Origin: Bradyrhizobium yuanmingense
Lineage (GTDB): Bacteria > Pseudomonadota > Alphaproteobacteria > Rhizobiales > Xanthobacteraceae
NCBI RefSeq assembly: GCF_029167105.1
Contig: NZ_JARFML010000045.1
Span: forward strand, 1-60,614
DNA length: 60,614 nucleotides
Direction: 5' to 3'
Shown: piece after piece, positions 1 to 8,018 of the stretch
Position numbering within the stretch: position 1 is the stretch's first letter
Layout of the letters: each line of letters begins with the position of its first letter
Program-made: the position numbers and the translations under genes
The notes under the pieces: generated by a model
Seen by the model: only the letters and a program-made list of their open reading frames with translations
Databases searched by the model: none
What the model was told of the DNA's origin: nothing

Positions 1-90
1 TTGGCCCCGGCTCCCTTCGGCAGCCACCCCTCAATAAAACTCGGCTGCCCCGTCTGCTTCACTGCCATCGCTACCCTCCAAGGCTTTGCC
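1..90 (-). mobile_element. Probable end of an insertion sequence with a transposase N-terminus, cut by the window edge
   Basis: On the minus strand an ATG at 66-68 opens a frame that begins MAVKQTGQPSFIEGW and stays open to the window edge (22 codons seen). This resembles the N-termini of IS5-type transposases of Rhizobiales as I remember them. A purine-rich ribosome site (GGAGGG) sits 6 nt before the ATG, and the ATG is only about 22 nt from a possible element end near position 90. The adjoining CTAG at 91-94 would fit the YTAR target of the IS5 group. Too little is present to be firm; it could also be an ordinary gene start. Confidence 0.35.
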
Positions 91-254
91 CTAGGGAATC
101 ACAAATGGCGAATTACGCAACAGGCCCACAAGGGGAGAGGGAAACCGCCAGCCTCCGGCCACATCGACACACACTTGCCGCTGGATGACATCGCATCTCT
201 CGTGAGATGATCGCCGCCGCGATCTCTTGTCGATGCCAGGGACATTTCAGGGCC

Positions 255-1193
255 ATGATGACGCTGCGCCAGGTCGAAGTGATCCGTGCCGTGATGGTGA
301 CGGGCACCATCGGCGGTGCGGCGAAGCTGCTCAACGTCTCGGCGCCGGGGATCAGCCGCCTCGTCAAATACACCGAGCGCTCGCTCGGCATCCGCTTCTT
401 CCAGCGCCAGAACGGGCGCTACTTCCCGACGCCGGAGGCCGAGAACATCTTCGAGCAGATCAACGGCGTCTACAAGAAGGTCGACGACCTCTCCGAGATC
501 ATCTCCAAGATCGGCCGCGGGGGCCTCTCGGAGCTGCGCATCGGCTCGGTGCCGAGCATCTCGCAGGTGATGGTGCCGCGCGCCATCGAGCGCGTCCGCC
601 GCCGCTATCCCGATCTCGGCATCGACATCAACATCCTCAAGCTCGAGGAAGCCATCGACTACCTGATGCTCGGCCGCGGCGAGTGCGTGGCGATGAGCTA
701 TCGGCTCGAGCATTCCGGGCTCGACTTCATGCCGCTCGCCTCGGGCGAGCTCTATTGCATCGTTCCGCCCGGCCACGAGCTGTCCGGCCGCAAGCAGGTC
801 TCCGCCGCCGAGATCACCCGCTATCCGCTGATCGGCATCGATCCCAACGACCCTTACGGCCGGATCATGGCCGGGATCTTCGCGCGCCATCGGCTCGACT
901 ACAACATCACCATCCGCGCGCGCTTCGGCACCACGGTCTGCGCGCTGGTGAAGGCGGGGCTCGGCATCGCCATCATCGACCAGTTCACCGTCGCCCATGG
1001 CGGCTATCCCGGCATCGAGCTCTTGAAGATCGCCGAGCCGACGCGGTTCGACACCTACATCGCGGTCAAGCGCGGCACGCCGCTGTCGCTGCATGCGGAG
1101 TACTTCATCGAGGCCCTGCGCACCGAGATGCGCGCGGTCGAGCCGTCCCGCGGCAGTGGCAAGACCGCCCCGGCACGCGGGCGGAAGAAATAA
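255..1193 (+). CDS. LysR-family transcriptional regulator of the shikimate/quinate operon
   Basis: A protein of about 312 aa starting MMTLRQVEVIRAV. The first 60 residues form a LysR winged helix (TGTIGGAAKLLNVSAPGISR is the helix-turn-helix), and the rest is a substrate-binding effector domain, the normal LysR length. I chose the ATG at 255 (another follows at 258) because upstream codons do not look like LysR sequence. It lies 132 bp upstream of, and in the same direction as, the dehydrogenase-importer-dehydratase operon, so it probably controls that operon in response to a hydroaromatic ligand. It resembles the OccR/NocR branch. The effector is inferred from context only. Confidence 0.88.
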   Translation: MMTLRQVEVIRAVMVTGTIGGAAKLLNVSAPGISRLVKYTERSLGIRFFQRQNGRYFPTPEAENIFEQINGVYKKVDDLSEIISKIGRGGLSELRIGSVPSISQVMVPRAIERVRRRYPDLGIDINILKLEEAIDYLMLGRGECVAMSYRLEHSGLDFMPLASGELYCIVPPGHELSGRKQVSAAEITRYPLIGIDPNDPYGRIMAGIFARHRLDYNITIRARFGTTVCALVKAGLGIAIIDQFTVAHGGYPGIELLKIAEPTRFDTYIAVKRGTPLSLHAEYFIEALRTEMRAVEPSRGSGKTAPARGRKK

Positions 1194-1325
1194 CATGATG
1201 TTAGGTTTGCCAGATAAAAGGGTAATTGTGTTAGGCGGGGGAAAGGCTATCGTCGTAGCTGGAATTGCACGGATTTCCCCGCTAATGGCCGGGGCCGGAC
1301 GCTCCCTTTGAGACGATAGCGAACC

Positions 1326-2201
1326 ATGTCGAAACGCGGATACGCCGCCAGCAAGAAGCTCCTCACCGGCCTGATCGGCGCCCCGATCGCGCATTCCGCC
1401 TCGCCCGCCATGCATGAGCGCGCCGCCGAGGCGCTCGGCCTGCGCGGCCATTACCAGCTCATCGAGGTCGCCGGCGCCGATGCGGCCGGGCTGCGCATGA
1501 TGCTCGAGGGCGTCCGGCGGCTCGGCTTTGCCGGCGTCAATGTCACCTACCCCTACAAGGAAGCTGTCGTGCCGCTGCTCGACGCGCTGGCGCCGGGCGC
1601 AGCCAGCATGGGCGCCGTCAACACCGTCGTCGTCAGGGATGGTCGGCTGACCGGCCACAACACCGACACCACGGGTTTCGCGCGGGCGGTGGGGCCGTTG
1701 CTGGCGCCCTCCGGCAACGCCATCGCCCTGATCGGCGCCGGCGGCGTCGGCAAGGCCATCGCGTTTGCGCTGGCGAGCCTGAAGGTTGCCGACATCCGCA
1801 TTTTCGACAGCGAACCGGCGCGCGCCGAGAAACTGGCCGTCATGCTCGCCCCGCGCGGCGCCCGCGTCGCCGCCAGCGTCGAGGATGCGCTCGACGGCGC
1901 GACCGGTCTCGTCAACGGCACGCCGGTCGGCATGCTGCCGAACCGTGACACGCCGGTGCCGGCGGGACTGCTCAGGGCGGACCTATGGGTCGCCGACGCC
2001 GTCTATTCGCCGCTGATCACGCCGCTGCTGGCCGCAGCGCGAGACAAAGGCGCGAAGATCATGACCGGCCGCGACCTCGCGATCTACCAGGCCGCCGACG
2101 CCTTCGAATTGTTCACAGGCCTTGCCCCATCCACCGAGATCATGGGAGAGGCTTTCGACGCCGTGATGGCAGCGCGCAGCGCCGCCTATCAGGCAGCTTG
2201 A
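1326..2201 (+). CDS. Catabolic quinate/shikimate dehydrogenase (AroE fold, probably NAD-dependent)
   Basis: This 291-aa protein should oxidise shikimate (and perhaps quinate) to the 3-dehydro compound. The substrate site is visible as S24/S26 (HSASP), the catalytic K78 in NVTYPYKE, and D114 in NTDTTGF. The dinucleotide loop is GAGGVGKA (137-144). The second beta strand ends in FDSEPARAEKL, with an acidic residue (D161) where biosynthetic NADP-dependent AroE has the basic NRT motif; that change is typical of NAD-dependent quinate/shikimate dehydrogenases. It heads an operon with an importer and 3-dehydroshikimate dehydratase, which supports a catabolic role. No 3-dehydroquinase is present in the cluster. 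Confidence 0.85.
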   Translation: MSKRGYAASKKLLTGLIGAPIAHSASPAMHERAAEALGLRGHYQLIEVAGADAAGLRMMLEGVRRLGFAGVNVTYPYKEAVVPLLDALAPGAASMGAVNTVVVRDGRLTGHNTDTTGFARAVGPLLAPSGNAIALIGAGGVGKAIAFALASLKVADIRIFDSEPARAEKLAVMLAPRGARVAASVEDALDGATGLVNGTPVGMLPNRDTPVPAGLLRADLWVADAVYSPLITPLLAAARDKGAKIMTGRDLAIYQAADAFELFTGLAPSTEIMGEAFDAVMAARSAAYQAA

Positions 2202-2257
2202 GGCGAAGCGGCCGGATACAAGGCCGCTTGCAAGATTTGAAACGGGAGGAGAGGACG

Positions 2258-3388
2258 ATGAAATCAACGCTAGTGGTGGGCGCATTGCTCACCGTCATGA
2301 CCGCAACGGGCGCCTTTGCCCAGGCGATCAAGCTCGCCAACGTCGCGGAGCTCTCGGGCGGCGGCGCCACCGTCGGCACGAACTGGAAGAACGGCATCGA
2401 CCTCGCGATCGAGGAGATCAACGCCAAGGGCGGCGTGCTCGGCCGCAAGCTCGAGGTCAGCCACGCCGACTCGCAGTCCAACCCCGGGGTGGCGCGCGCC
2501 CAGGTGCAGAAGGCACTCGACGCCGAGCCCTATGTGCTGCTCGGACCCGGCTATTCCGGCTCGGTGAAGGTGACCGCGCCGCTCGCGGCCGAAGCCGGCA
2601 TCGCGCAGATCATGGGCGGCGAGGCCGCCGAGCTGACGCAGACCGGTAACAAGTTCCTGTTCCGCACCTCCTTCGGCCAGCAATCCTCAATGCCGAAGGT
2701 CGCAAAATACATCCACGACGAGATGAAGGCGAAGACCGTTGCGGTGGTCTGGGTCAACAACGATTTCGGCCGCGGTGGCCGCGACGTCGTGGTCAAGGAG
2801 CTCGACCGACTCGGCTCCAAGGTCGTCGCCGATCTCTCCACCGAGGCAGGCCAGGCCGACTTCGCCGCCGACGTCGGCAAGATCAAGGCCGCCAATCCCG
2901 ATGCCGTGTTCGTCTATCTGAATGAGGAAGAGAGCGCGCGCATCCTGAAGGAGCTGAAGCGCCAGGGCGTCACCGCGCCGCTGATGGGCGAGACCACGCT
3001 GATCGGCCAGAAGGTGATCGAGCTCGCCGGCGATGCCGCCAACGGCGCGCGCGGCCATGTCGGCCTCACCACCGACGCGCCGGTCGATCTGGTCAAGGCG
3101 TTCCGCGAGAAGTTCTCCAAGAAGTACAATTACGTCCCCGACCATAACGGCCTGAAGGGCTATCTCGCCGTCTACATGGTGAAGGCCACCACGGAAAAGA
3201 TGGGCAAGGTCGACCCGAAGAAGTTCGCCGACACGCTGCACGGCCTCACCATCAAGGCCGCGGACGAGCCGGGCATTTTGATGGACGTCACCTTCAGCGA
3301 CACCGGCGACATCGACCGCCAGAGCTTCCTGGTCGAGGTGGTCGAAGGCAAGCAGGTGGTGAAGCAAGTGCTGCCCAAGGTGAAGTGA
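2258..3388 (+). CDS. Liv-type ABC transporter substrate-binding protein (probable hydroaromatic acid binder)
   Basis: A 376-aa periplasmic binding protein of the leucine/aromatic-acid (Peripla_BP_6) family. Its signal peptide is roughly residues 1-21, ending GAFAQ. The start at 2258 follows a strong GGGAGGAGAGG ribosome site; the same frame is open further upstream but that part is not signal-like. It lies 56 bp after the dehydrogenase and 217 bp before the permease pair, with palindromic repeat DNA filling the second gap. Given its neighbours, shikimate, quinate or 3-dehydroshikimate is the likely ligand (inference). Family members also bind branched-chain amino acids and benzoates. Confidence 0.88.
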   Translation: MKSTLVVGALLTVMTATGAFAQAIKLANVAELSGGGATVGTNWKNGIDLAIEEINAKGGVLGRKLEVSHADSQSNPGVARAQVQKALDAEPYVLLGPGYSGSVKVTAPLAAEAGIAQIMGGEAAELTQTGNKFLFRTSFGQQSSMPKVAKYIHDEMKAKTVAVVWVNNDFGRGGRDVVVKELDRLGSKVVADLSTEAGQADFAADVGKIKAANPDAVFVYLNEEESARILKELKRQGVTAPLMGETTLIGQKVIELAGDAANGARGHVGLTTDAPVDLVKAFREKFSKKYNYVPDHNGLKGYLAVYMVKATTEKMGKVDPKKFADTLHGLTIKAADEPGILMDVTFSDTGDIDRQSFLVEVVEGKQVVKQVLPKVK

Positions 3389-3398
3389 AGCGTGGCTC

Positions 3399-3570
3399 TT
3401 CTCCCGCGCCCCGCTCTTCGCGGGGAGAGATCTTTCATCTCCCTCTCCCCGCCCCTTCGCGGGGAGAGGGCGGGGTGAGGGGCTGCTTCCGCGACGACGG
3501 TGACAATCGAGTACGCGGAGACAGCCCCTCACCCCAACCCTCTCCCCGTAAGTACGGGGAGAGGGAGAGG
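3399..3570. repeat. Family A intergenic palindromic repeat (CTCTCCCC type)
   Basis: Several hairpins with GC-rich arms, of the form CCCTCTCCCCG...CGGGGAGAGGG, fill the gap between the binding-protein and permease genes of the operon. Close relatives occur at eight other intergenic places in the window. Lying inside an operon, it may affect mRNA stability or uneven expression of binding protein over permease. Confidence 0.8.
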
Positions 3571-3605
3571 AAAGAGAGCGGGGAGAGGGAAGGAAAGAGG
3601 GGAAC

Positions 3606-4481
3606 ATGTCCAACCTATTCGATCTACTGGTCGCGGGGTTCGCCACCGGCGCCATCTACGCGCTGGTCGCGGTCGGATTCACATTGCTGTGGCAGACCTC
3701 GCAGACCATCAATTTCGCGCAAGGCGAGTTCGTGATGCTGCCGGCGTTCCTGATGCTGGCGACGATGCATGTGGGCGCGCCGTTCTGGCTCGCGATCATC
3801 CTCGGCATCCTCTTGTCGATCATCCTGCTCGGCCTCGCCTTCAAGATGCTGCTGGTGGACCCGATGATGCGCCATGGCGTGCTGCCGCTGGCGATCGCGA
3901 CCATGGCGCTCGCGATCGGCATCAAGGAATCCGTCAAGCAGTTCTACAGCGCGGAAGCCTCGCCCTTCCCCTCGATCGTGCCGACCGGCGACGTCTCCAT
4001 CCTCGGCCATGCGGTATCGCTGCAAAGCATCGGCGTGCTCGCGGTCGCCATCCTCGCCGTTCTCGGCCTGACCACGCTGCTCAGCCGCACCTCGCTCGGC
4101 CACCAGATGCAGGCGGCGGCGCAGAATCCGACGGTCGCCCGCATCATCGGCGTCCCGGTCGAGCGCATGATCCTGCTGACCTTCCTGATCAACGCCTTCC
4201 TGGTGGCGCTGGCCTCGCTGCTGATCACGCCGATCTATCTCGCAAAATTCTCGTCCGGCGAGGTGCTGGGCCAGGCCGCCTTCATCGCCGCGATCGTCGG
4301 CGGCTTCAACCAGGTGCGCGGCGCCATCGCCGGCGGCCTGCTGATCGGCGTGCTGGACAATCTCGCGGCGGCCTATGTCTCGACGCAGTACCGCGCCGCC
4401 GTGCCGATGCTGTTCCTGATCGCCGTCATCCTGTTCCGGCCGCAGGGCTTGCTCGGCCGTGCCGAGGAGCGCACCGTATGA
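3606..4481 (+). CDS. livH: Branched-chain-type ABC transporter permease, LivH family
   Basis: A 291-aa, very hydrophobic inner-membrane protein with about eight membrane segments. It carries the LivH-type cytoplasmic loop with its conserved region around LGHQMQAAAQNPTVARIIG, which contacts the ATPases. The start at 3606 has a purine-rich leader (GAAAGAGGGGAAC). Its TGA overlaps the ATG of the next permease gene (ATGA at 4478-4481), indicating translational coupling. It forms the channel with LivM in the importer assigned here to hydroaromatic acids. Confidence 0.92.
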   Translation: MSNLFDLLVAGFATGAIYALVAVGFTLLWQTSQTINFAQGEFVMLPAFLMLATMHVGAPFWLAIILGILLSIILLGLAFKMLLVDPMMRHGVLPLAIATMALAIGIKESVKQFYSAEASPFPSIVPTGDVSILGHAVSLQSIGVLAVAILAVLGLTTLLSRTSLGHQMQAAAQNPTVARIIGVPVERMILLTFLINAFLVALASLLITPIYLAKFSSGEVLGQAAFIAAIVGGFNQVRGAIAGGLLIGVLDNLAAAYVSTQYRAAVPMLFLIAVILFRPQGLLGRAEERTV

Positions 4482-5476
4482 GCGACTTCGCCAAACCCTT
4501 GAAGATCGCGCTCGGCCTTGCCATCGTCGCCGCGCTGATCGTCGTCCCCATGAACTTCAACCGCTACGGCCTGTTCATCCTCAGCCAATGGGCGGTGATG
4601 AGCATCGCCGCGATGGGGCTCAATCTCACGCTCGGCTATGCCGGCCAGGTCTCGCTGGCGCAAGGCGCCTTCGTCGGCATCGGCGCCTATGCGGCCGCGA
4701 TCATGACCACGCATGGCTGGCCGCTGCCGGCGGCTATCCTGGTGGCGATCGTCTTGAGCTTTGCGATCGGCTGGGTGCTCGGCTATCCTGCACTGCGCGT
4801 GCAGCACCACTACCTCGCTTTCGTCACCCTCGCCTTTTCCACCCTCGCCTTCCTGGTGTTCCGCAACGAGAGCTGGCTGACCGGCGGCATCTACGGCATC
4901 TCCAACATTCCGCGTCCGCACATCTTCGGAATCGCGACCAACAAGCCGCTGCCCTTCTACTATGTCTGCCTCGGCTCGCTCGCGATCGTCTCGCTTGCGG
5001 TGTGGTGGCTGATCCGTTCGCCCTGGGGCCGTGCCTTCATGGCGCTCCGCGAGAATCCGTTGCGCGCGCAATCCCTCGGCGTCGATACCCGCCGCTACAC
5101 GCTGATGGCCTTCGCGATCGGTTCGGGGCTCGGCGGCGTCGCCGGAGCGCTCTATGCGCCGCTGACGCAATATATCGATCCCGTGCCGTTCAACCTGTCG
5201 CTCTCGCTCGACCTCCTCTTGATGGTGATCGTCGGCGGCGCCGGCTTCTATTTCGGTCCGTTCCTGGGAGCGATGATCGCGGTGCTGCTGCCGGAATGGC
5301 TGCGCTTCACGGAAGGCTATTATCTGATGCTCTACGCCATCGCCGTGATGCTGCTGTTGATCTGGTCGCCGACCGGCATTCTCGGAATCCTCGACCGATA
5401 TCTCGCCGAACGCCGCACCAAGGCGGCTTCCGCGCTGCGCGCCGTCGCAAAGTCGCGCCTGGAGACGGTGCAATGA
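4478..5476 (+). CDS. livM: Branched-chain-type ABC transporter permease, LivM family
   Basis: A 332-aa membrane protein beginning MSDFAKPLKIALG, with eight to ten membrane helices and the LivM cytoplasmic loop (RAFMALRENPLRAQSLGVD), which couples to the ATPases. The ATG at 4478 overlaps the LivH stop and its own stop overlaps the LivG start (ATGA at 5473-5476). The order H-M-G-F and the 4-nt overlaps are standard for this importer class. Length is normal for the family and nothing appears broken. Confidence 0.92.
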   Translation: MSDFAKPLKIALGLAIVAALIVVPMNFNRYGLFILSQWAVMSIAAMGLNLTLGYAGQVSLAQGAFVGIGAYAAAIMTTHGWPLPAAILVAIVLSFAIGWVLGYPALRVQHHYLAFVTLAFSTLAFLVFRNESWLTGGIYGISNIPRPHIFGIATNKPLPFYYVCLGSLAIVSLAVWWLIRSPWGRAFMALRENPLRAQSLGVDTRRYTLMAFAIGSGLGGVAGALYAPLTQYIDPVPFNLSLSLDLLLMVIVGGAGFYFGPFLGAMIAVLLPEWLRFTEGYYLMLYAIAVMLLLIWSPTGILGILDRYLAERRTKAASALRAVAKSRLETVQ

Positions 5477-6216
5477 GCGCGGTCCTCGAGGTCACCGACA
5501 TCAAGAAGAGCTTTGGCGGCATCCACGCGGTCAACGGGGTCTCGTTCGACGTACGCGAGGGCGAGATCCTCGGCCTGATCGGGCCGAACGGCTGCGGCAA
5601 GTCCACGCTGTTCAACTGCATCCTCGGCCAGCTCACGCCGACCGGCGGCGAGGTCAAGCTCGACGGGCAGGTCGTCACGGGCCTGCGCCCTTCCGAGCTC
5701 AACAAGCTCGGGGTCAGCCGCACCTTCCAGCTGTTGCAGGTATTCCCAAAGCTCTCGGTGCGCGAGAACCTGATCCTCGCCGGACAGGAGCACCAGGGCA
5801 ACATGGCCTCGCGCCTGGTCGGCCGCTCCGATGCCGGGCTGACGGAGGCCGCCAACCAGATGATCGGCTTCTTCAAGCTCGATCATCTCGCCGACGAGCC
5901 GGCTGGGGGTCTCTCCTATGGCCAGCAAAAACTGCTCGATGCCGCCATGGCCTTCATGGGCGGCTCGCGCCTGGTGCTGCTCGACGAGCCAGCCGGCGGC
6001 GTCAACCCGTCGATGCTGGCGGACCTCAAGGAACGCCTGGTCGCGATCAACCGCGAGAAGAACGCCACCTTCGTCGTGATCGAGCACAACATGGAGTTCG
6101 TGATGTCGCTGTGCTCGCGCGTGATGGTGATGGCGGAAGGCAAGGTGCTGGCGATGGGCCGGCCCGGTGAGGTGCGGAAAAACCCCGCCGTGATCGAAGC
6201 CTATCTCGGACATTAG
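5473..6216 (+). CDS. livG: Branched-chain-type ABC transporter ATP-binding protein, LivG family
   Basis: A 247-aa ATPase. The Walker A is GPNGCGKST (near residue 36-44), the Q-loop region is followed by the signature LSYGQQK, the Walker B is LVLLDEPAGG and the switch histidine is in VVIEHNMEF. The signature LSYGQQK, in place of the usual LSGGQ, is the common LivG variant. The gene overlaps LivM by 4 nt and is followed after 9 nt by LivF. The protein should energise the LivHM channel on the cytoplasmic face. Confidence 0.93.
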   Translation: MSAVLEVTDIKKSFGGIHAVNGVSFDVREGEILGLIGPNGCGKSTLFNCILGQLTPTGGEVKLDGQVVTGLRPSELNKLGVSRTFQLLQVFPKLSVRENLILAGQEHQGNMASRLVGRSDAGLTEAANQMIGFFKLDHLADEPAGGLSYGQQKLLDAAMAFMGGSRLVLLDEPAGGVNPSMLADLKERLVAINREKNATFVVIEHNMEFVMSLCSRVMVMAEGKVLAMGRPGEVRKNPAVIEAYLGH

Positions 6217-6225
6217 GAGCGCGTA

Positions 6226-6963
6226 ATGAGCGATCCCATTCTCTCGGTCCACAATCTCGTCGGCGGCTACGGCAAGATGACGATCTTGAACGGCACGACG
6301 TTTGCCGTTCCTTCAGCAACGATCACGACGATCATCGGTCCGAACGGCGCCGGCAAATCGACGGTGTTCAAGGCCATCTTCGGCCTGCTCAAACTGCGCG
6401 AAGGCAAGATCAGCTTCGCCGGCCGCGACGTCACCAATTTGAGCCAGCGCGCGCTGCTCAACGCCGGCATCTGCTACGTGCCGCAAGGCCGCAACATCTT
6501 TCCTGAGCTGTCGGTGCGCCACAACATCGAGCTCGGCGGCGTCGCCGCCGACAAGGGCCTCGACCTGCCCAAGCGGATCGAGGCGGCGCTCGACCTGTTT
6601 CCGGCATTGCGGCGCAAGTCCGCGCAGCAAGCCTCGACGTTGTCCGGCGGCGAGCAGAAGCAGCTCGAGATCGCCCGCTCGCTGCTGCTCGAGCCGAAGC
6701 TGGTGCTGGTCGACGAGCCTTCGATCGGCCTGTCACCGCTGATGGTGCAGCAGACCTTCGACATCCTCAAGAGCTTGCGCGATCGCGGCGTCACCATCCT
6801 GATGATCGAGCAGAACGCGCGCTCGGCGCTGGAGATCTCCGACATCGGCATCGTGCTGGAGCTTGGCCAGACCCGCATGGTCGATGACGCCAGGCGCATT
6901 CTGAACGATCCGCGCATCGGGCAGCTCTTCCTCGGCGGCGCCATGGAGGAGAGCGCGGCATGA
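6226..6963 (+). CDS. livF: Branched-chain-type ABC transporter ATP-binding protein, LivF family
   Basis: A 245-aa ATPase with Walker A GPNGAGKST, signature LSGGEQKQLEIAR, Walker B LVLVDEPSIGLSP and switch loop MIEQNARSAL. The LPQGRNIFPELSV-like stretch (here VPQGRNIFPELSV) is a LivF hallmark. Its stop overlaps the start of the Gfo/Idh gene (ATGA at 6960-6963), so transport and catabolic genes are translated as one coupled series. Confidence 0.93.
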   Translation: MSDPILSVHNLVGGYGKMTILNGTTFAVPSATITTIIGPNGAGKSTVFKAIFGLLKLREGKISFAGRDVTNLSQRALLNAGICYVPQGRNIFPELSVRHNIELGGVAADKGLDLPKRIEAALDLFPALRRKSAQQASTLSGGEQKQLEIARSLLLEPKLVLVDEPSIGLSPLMVQQTFDILKSLRDRGVTILMIEQNARSALEISDIGIVLELGQTRMVDDARRILNDPRIGQLFLGGAMEESAA

Positions 6964-8018
6964 GCGCGAAGATGCGGATCGCCGTGGCCGGCGCCGGCCT
7001 GATCGGCCGCCGCCATATCGAGTTGATCGAGTCCTCCCGGGATTGCGAGCTCGCCGGCATCGCGGACCCCTCGCCCGCCGCAAAGGACTATGCGCTGGCG
7101 CATGGCGTGCCCTGCTACGCGGACCATCGCGCGCTGCTGGCAGAAGAGAAGCCCGACGGCCTCGTCATTGCCTCGCCCAACACGCTGCACTTGCCGATGG
7201 CGCTCGACTGCGCCGAAGCCGGCATACCGGCTTTGATCGAGAAGCCGGTGACCGAGACGGTTGCCACCGCGCAGCGCCTGTGCGCGGCGGTGAGACGCAC
7301 CGGCGTGCCGATGCTGGTCGGCCACCACCGGCGGCACAATCCGATCATCAAGTCGGCCCGCGCGGCCGTGACGAACGGAAAGCTCGGCCAGCTCACGGCC
7401 GTGGTCGGGCTGTGGCTCCTCAAGAAGCCCGACGATTATTTCGAAGTCGCCTGGCGGCGCGAGGCAGGCGGCGGGCCACTGCTGATCAATCTCATCCACG
7501 ACATCGACAATCTCCGCTTTATCTGCGGTGAGATCGTCGAGGTGCAGGCGCTGACCTCGAACAAGGTGCGCGGCTTCGCCGTCGAAGACACCGCCGCGCT
7601 GCTGCTGCGCTTTGCGAGCGGCGCGCTGGGCACGGTGACCGTGTCGGATGCGACGCCGGCGCCGTGGAGCTGGGAACTCTCCTCGGGCGAGAACCCAGCC
7701 TATCCCAGGCAGGACCAGCCCTGCTACATCTTCGCAGGGACTGCAGGTTCGCTCTCCGTGCCGAACATGGAGCTGTGGTCATACACGGAGCAGCCCGGCT
7801 GGTACGCGCCGCTGTCGCGCGCGACCATCGCGCCGCCCGCGTTCGATCCGCTGGTCGAGCAGCTCCGGCATTTCTGCGCAATGATCTCCGGCCGCGAACA
7901 ACCGCTGATCCCGGTCGAAGACGCGATGGGAACGCTTGCCGTCGTCGAAGCCGTCGGCGAGGCCGCGCGCACGGGGCAAACGATCTCGCCGGGGCAGATC
8001 ATGGAGCAGGCCGCATGA
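6960..8018 (+). CDS. Gfo/Idh/MocA-family oxidoreductase in the shikimate/quinate operon
   Basis: A 352-aa NAD(P)-dependent dehydrogenase of the glucose-fructose oxidoreductase/inositol dehydrogenase family. The N-terminal Rossmann motif is GAGLIGRRH (11-19) and the family EKP motif is E94-K95-P96. A catalytic-type histidine (H180) lies in LINLIHDID; N177 stands where many members have aspartate. It is coupled by 4-nt overlaps to livF upstream and to the dehydratase downstream. Quinate and shikimate are polyhydroxy-cyclohexane compounds like inositol, so a ring-hydroxyl dehydrogenase role is a reasonable inference. The exact substrate cannot be read from sequence. Confidence 0.85.
   Translation: MSAKMRIAVAGAGLIGRRHIELIESSRDCELAGIADPSPAAKDYALAHGVPCYADHRALLAEEKPDGLVIASPNTLHLPMALDCAEAGIPALIEKPVTETVATAQRLCAAVRRTGVPMLVGHHRRHNPIIKSARAAVTNGKLGQLTAVVGLWLLKKPDDYFEVAWRREAGGGPLLINLIHDIDNLRFICGEIVEVQALTSNKVRGFAVEDTAALLLRFASGALGTVTVSDATPAPWSWELSSGENPAYPRQDQPCYIFAGTAGSLSVPNMELWSYTEQPGWYAPLSRATIAPPAFDPLVEQLRHFCAMISGREQPLIPVEDAMGTLAVVEAVGEAARTGQTISPGQIMEQAA

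Noticed and set aside
99..1658. A 519-codon open frame on the minus strand across the LysR and dehydrogenase genes
   Set aside because: It is rich in R, A, D and G, with no recognisable domain, and is antisense to two clear genes; such long shadow frames are usual at this GC content.
1326..2201. Reading this gene as biosynthetic shikimate dehydrogenase aroE
   Set aside because: The acidic residue at the nucleotide selector site and the catabolic operon context fit the NAD-linked catabolic type better.
3399..3570. CRISPR-like repeats in the CTCTCCCC-rich intergenic DNA
   Set aside because: The copies are inverted, few and imperfect, with no regular spacers and no cas genes; they are REP-like palindromes.
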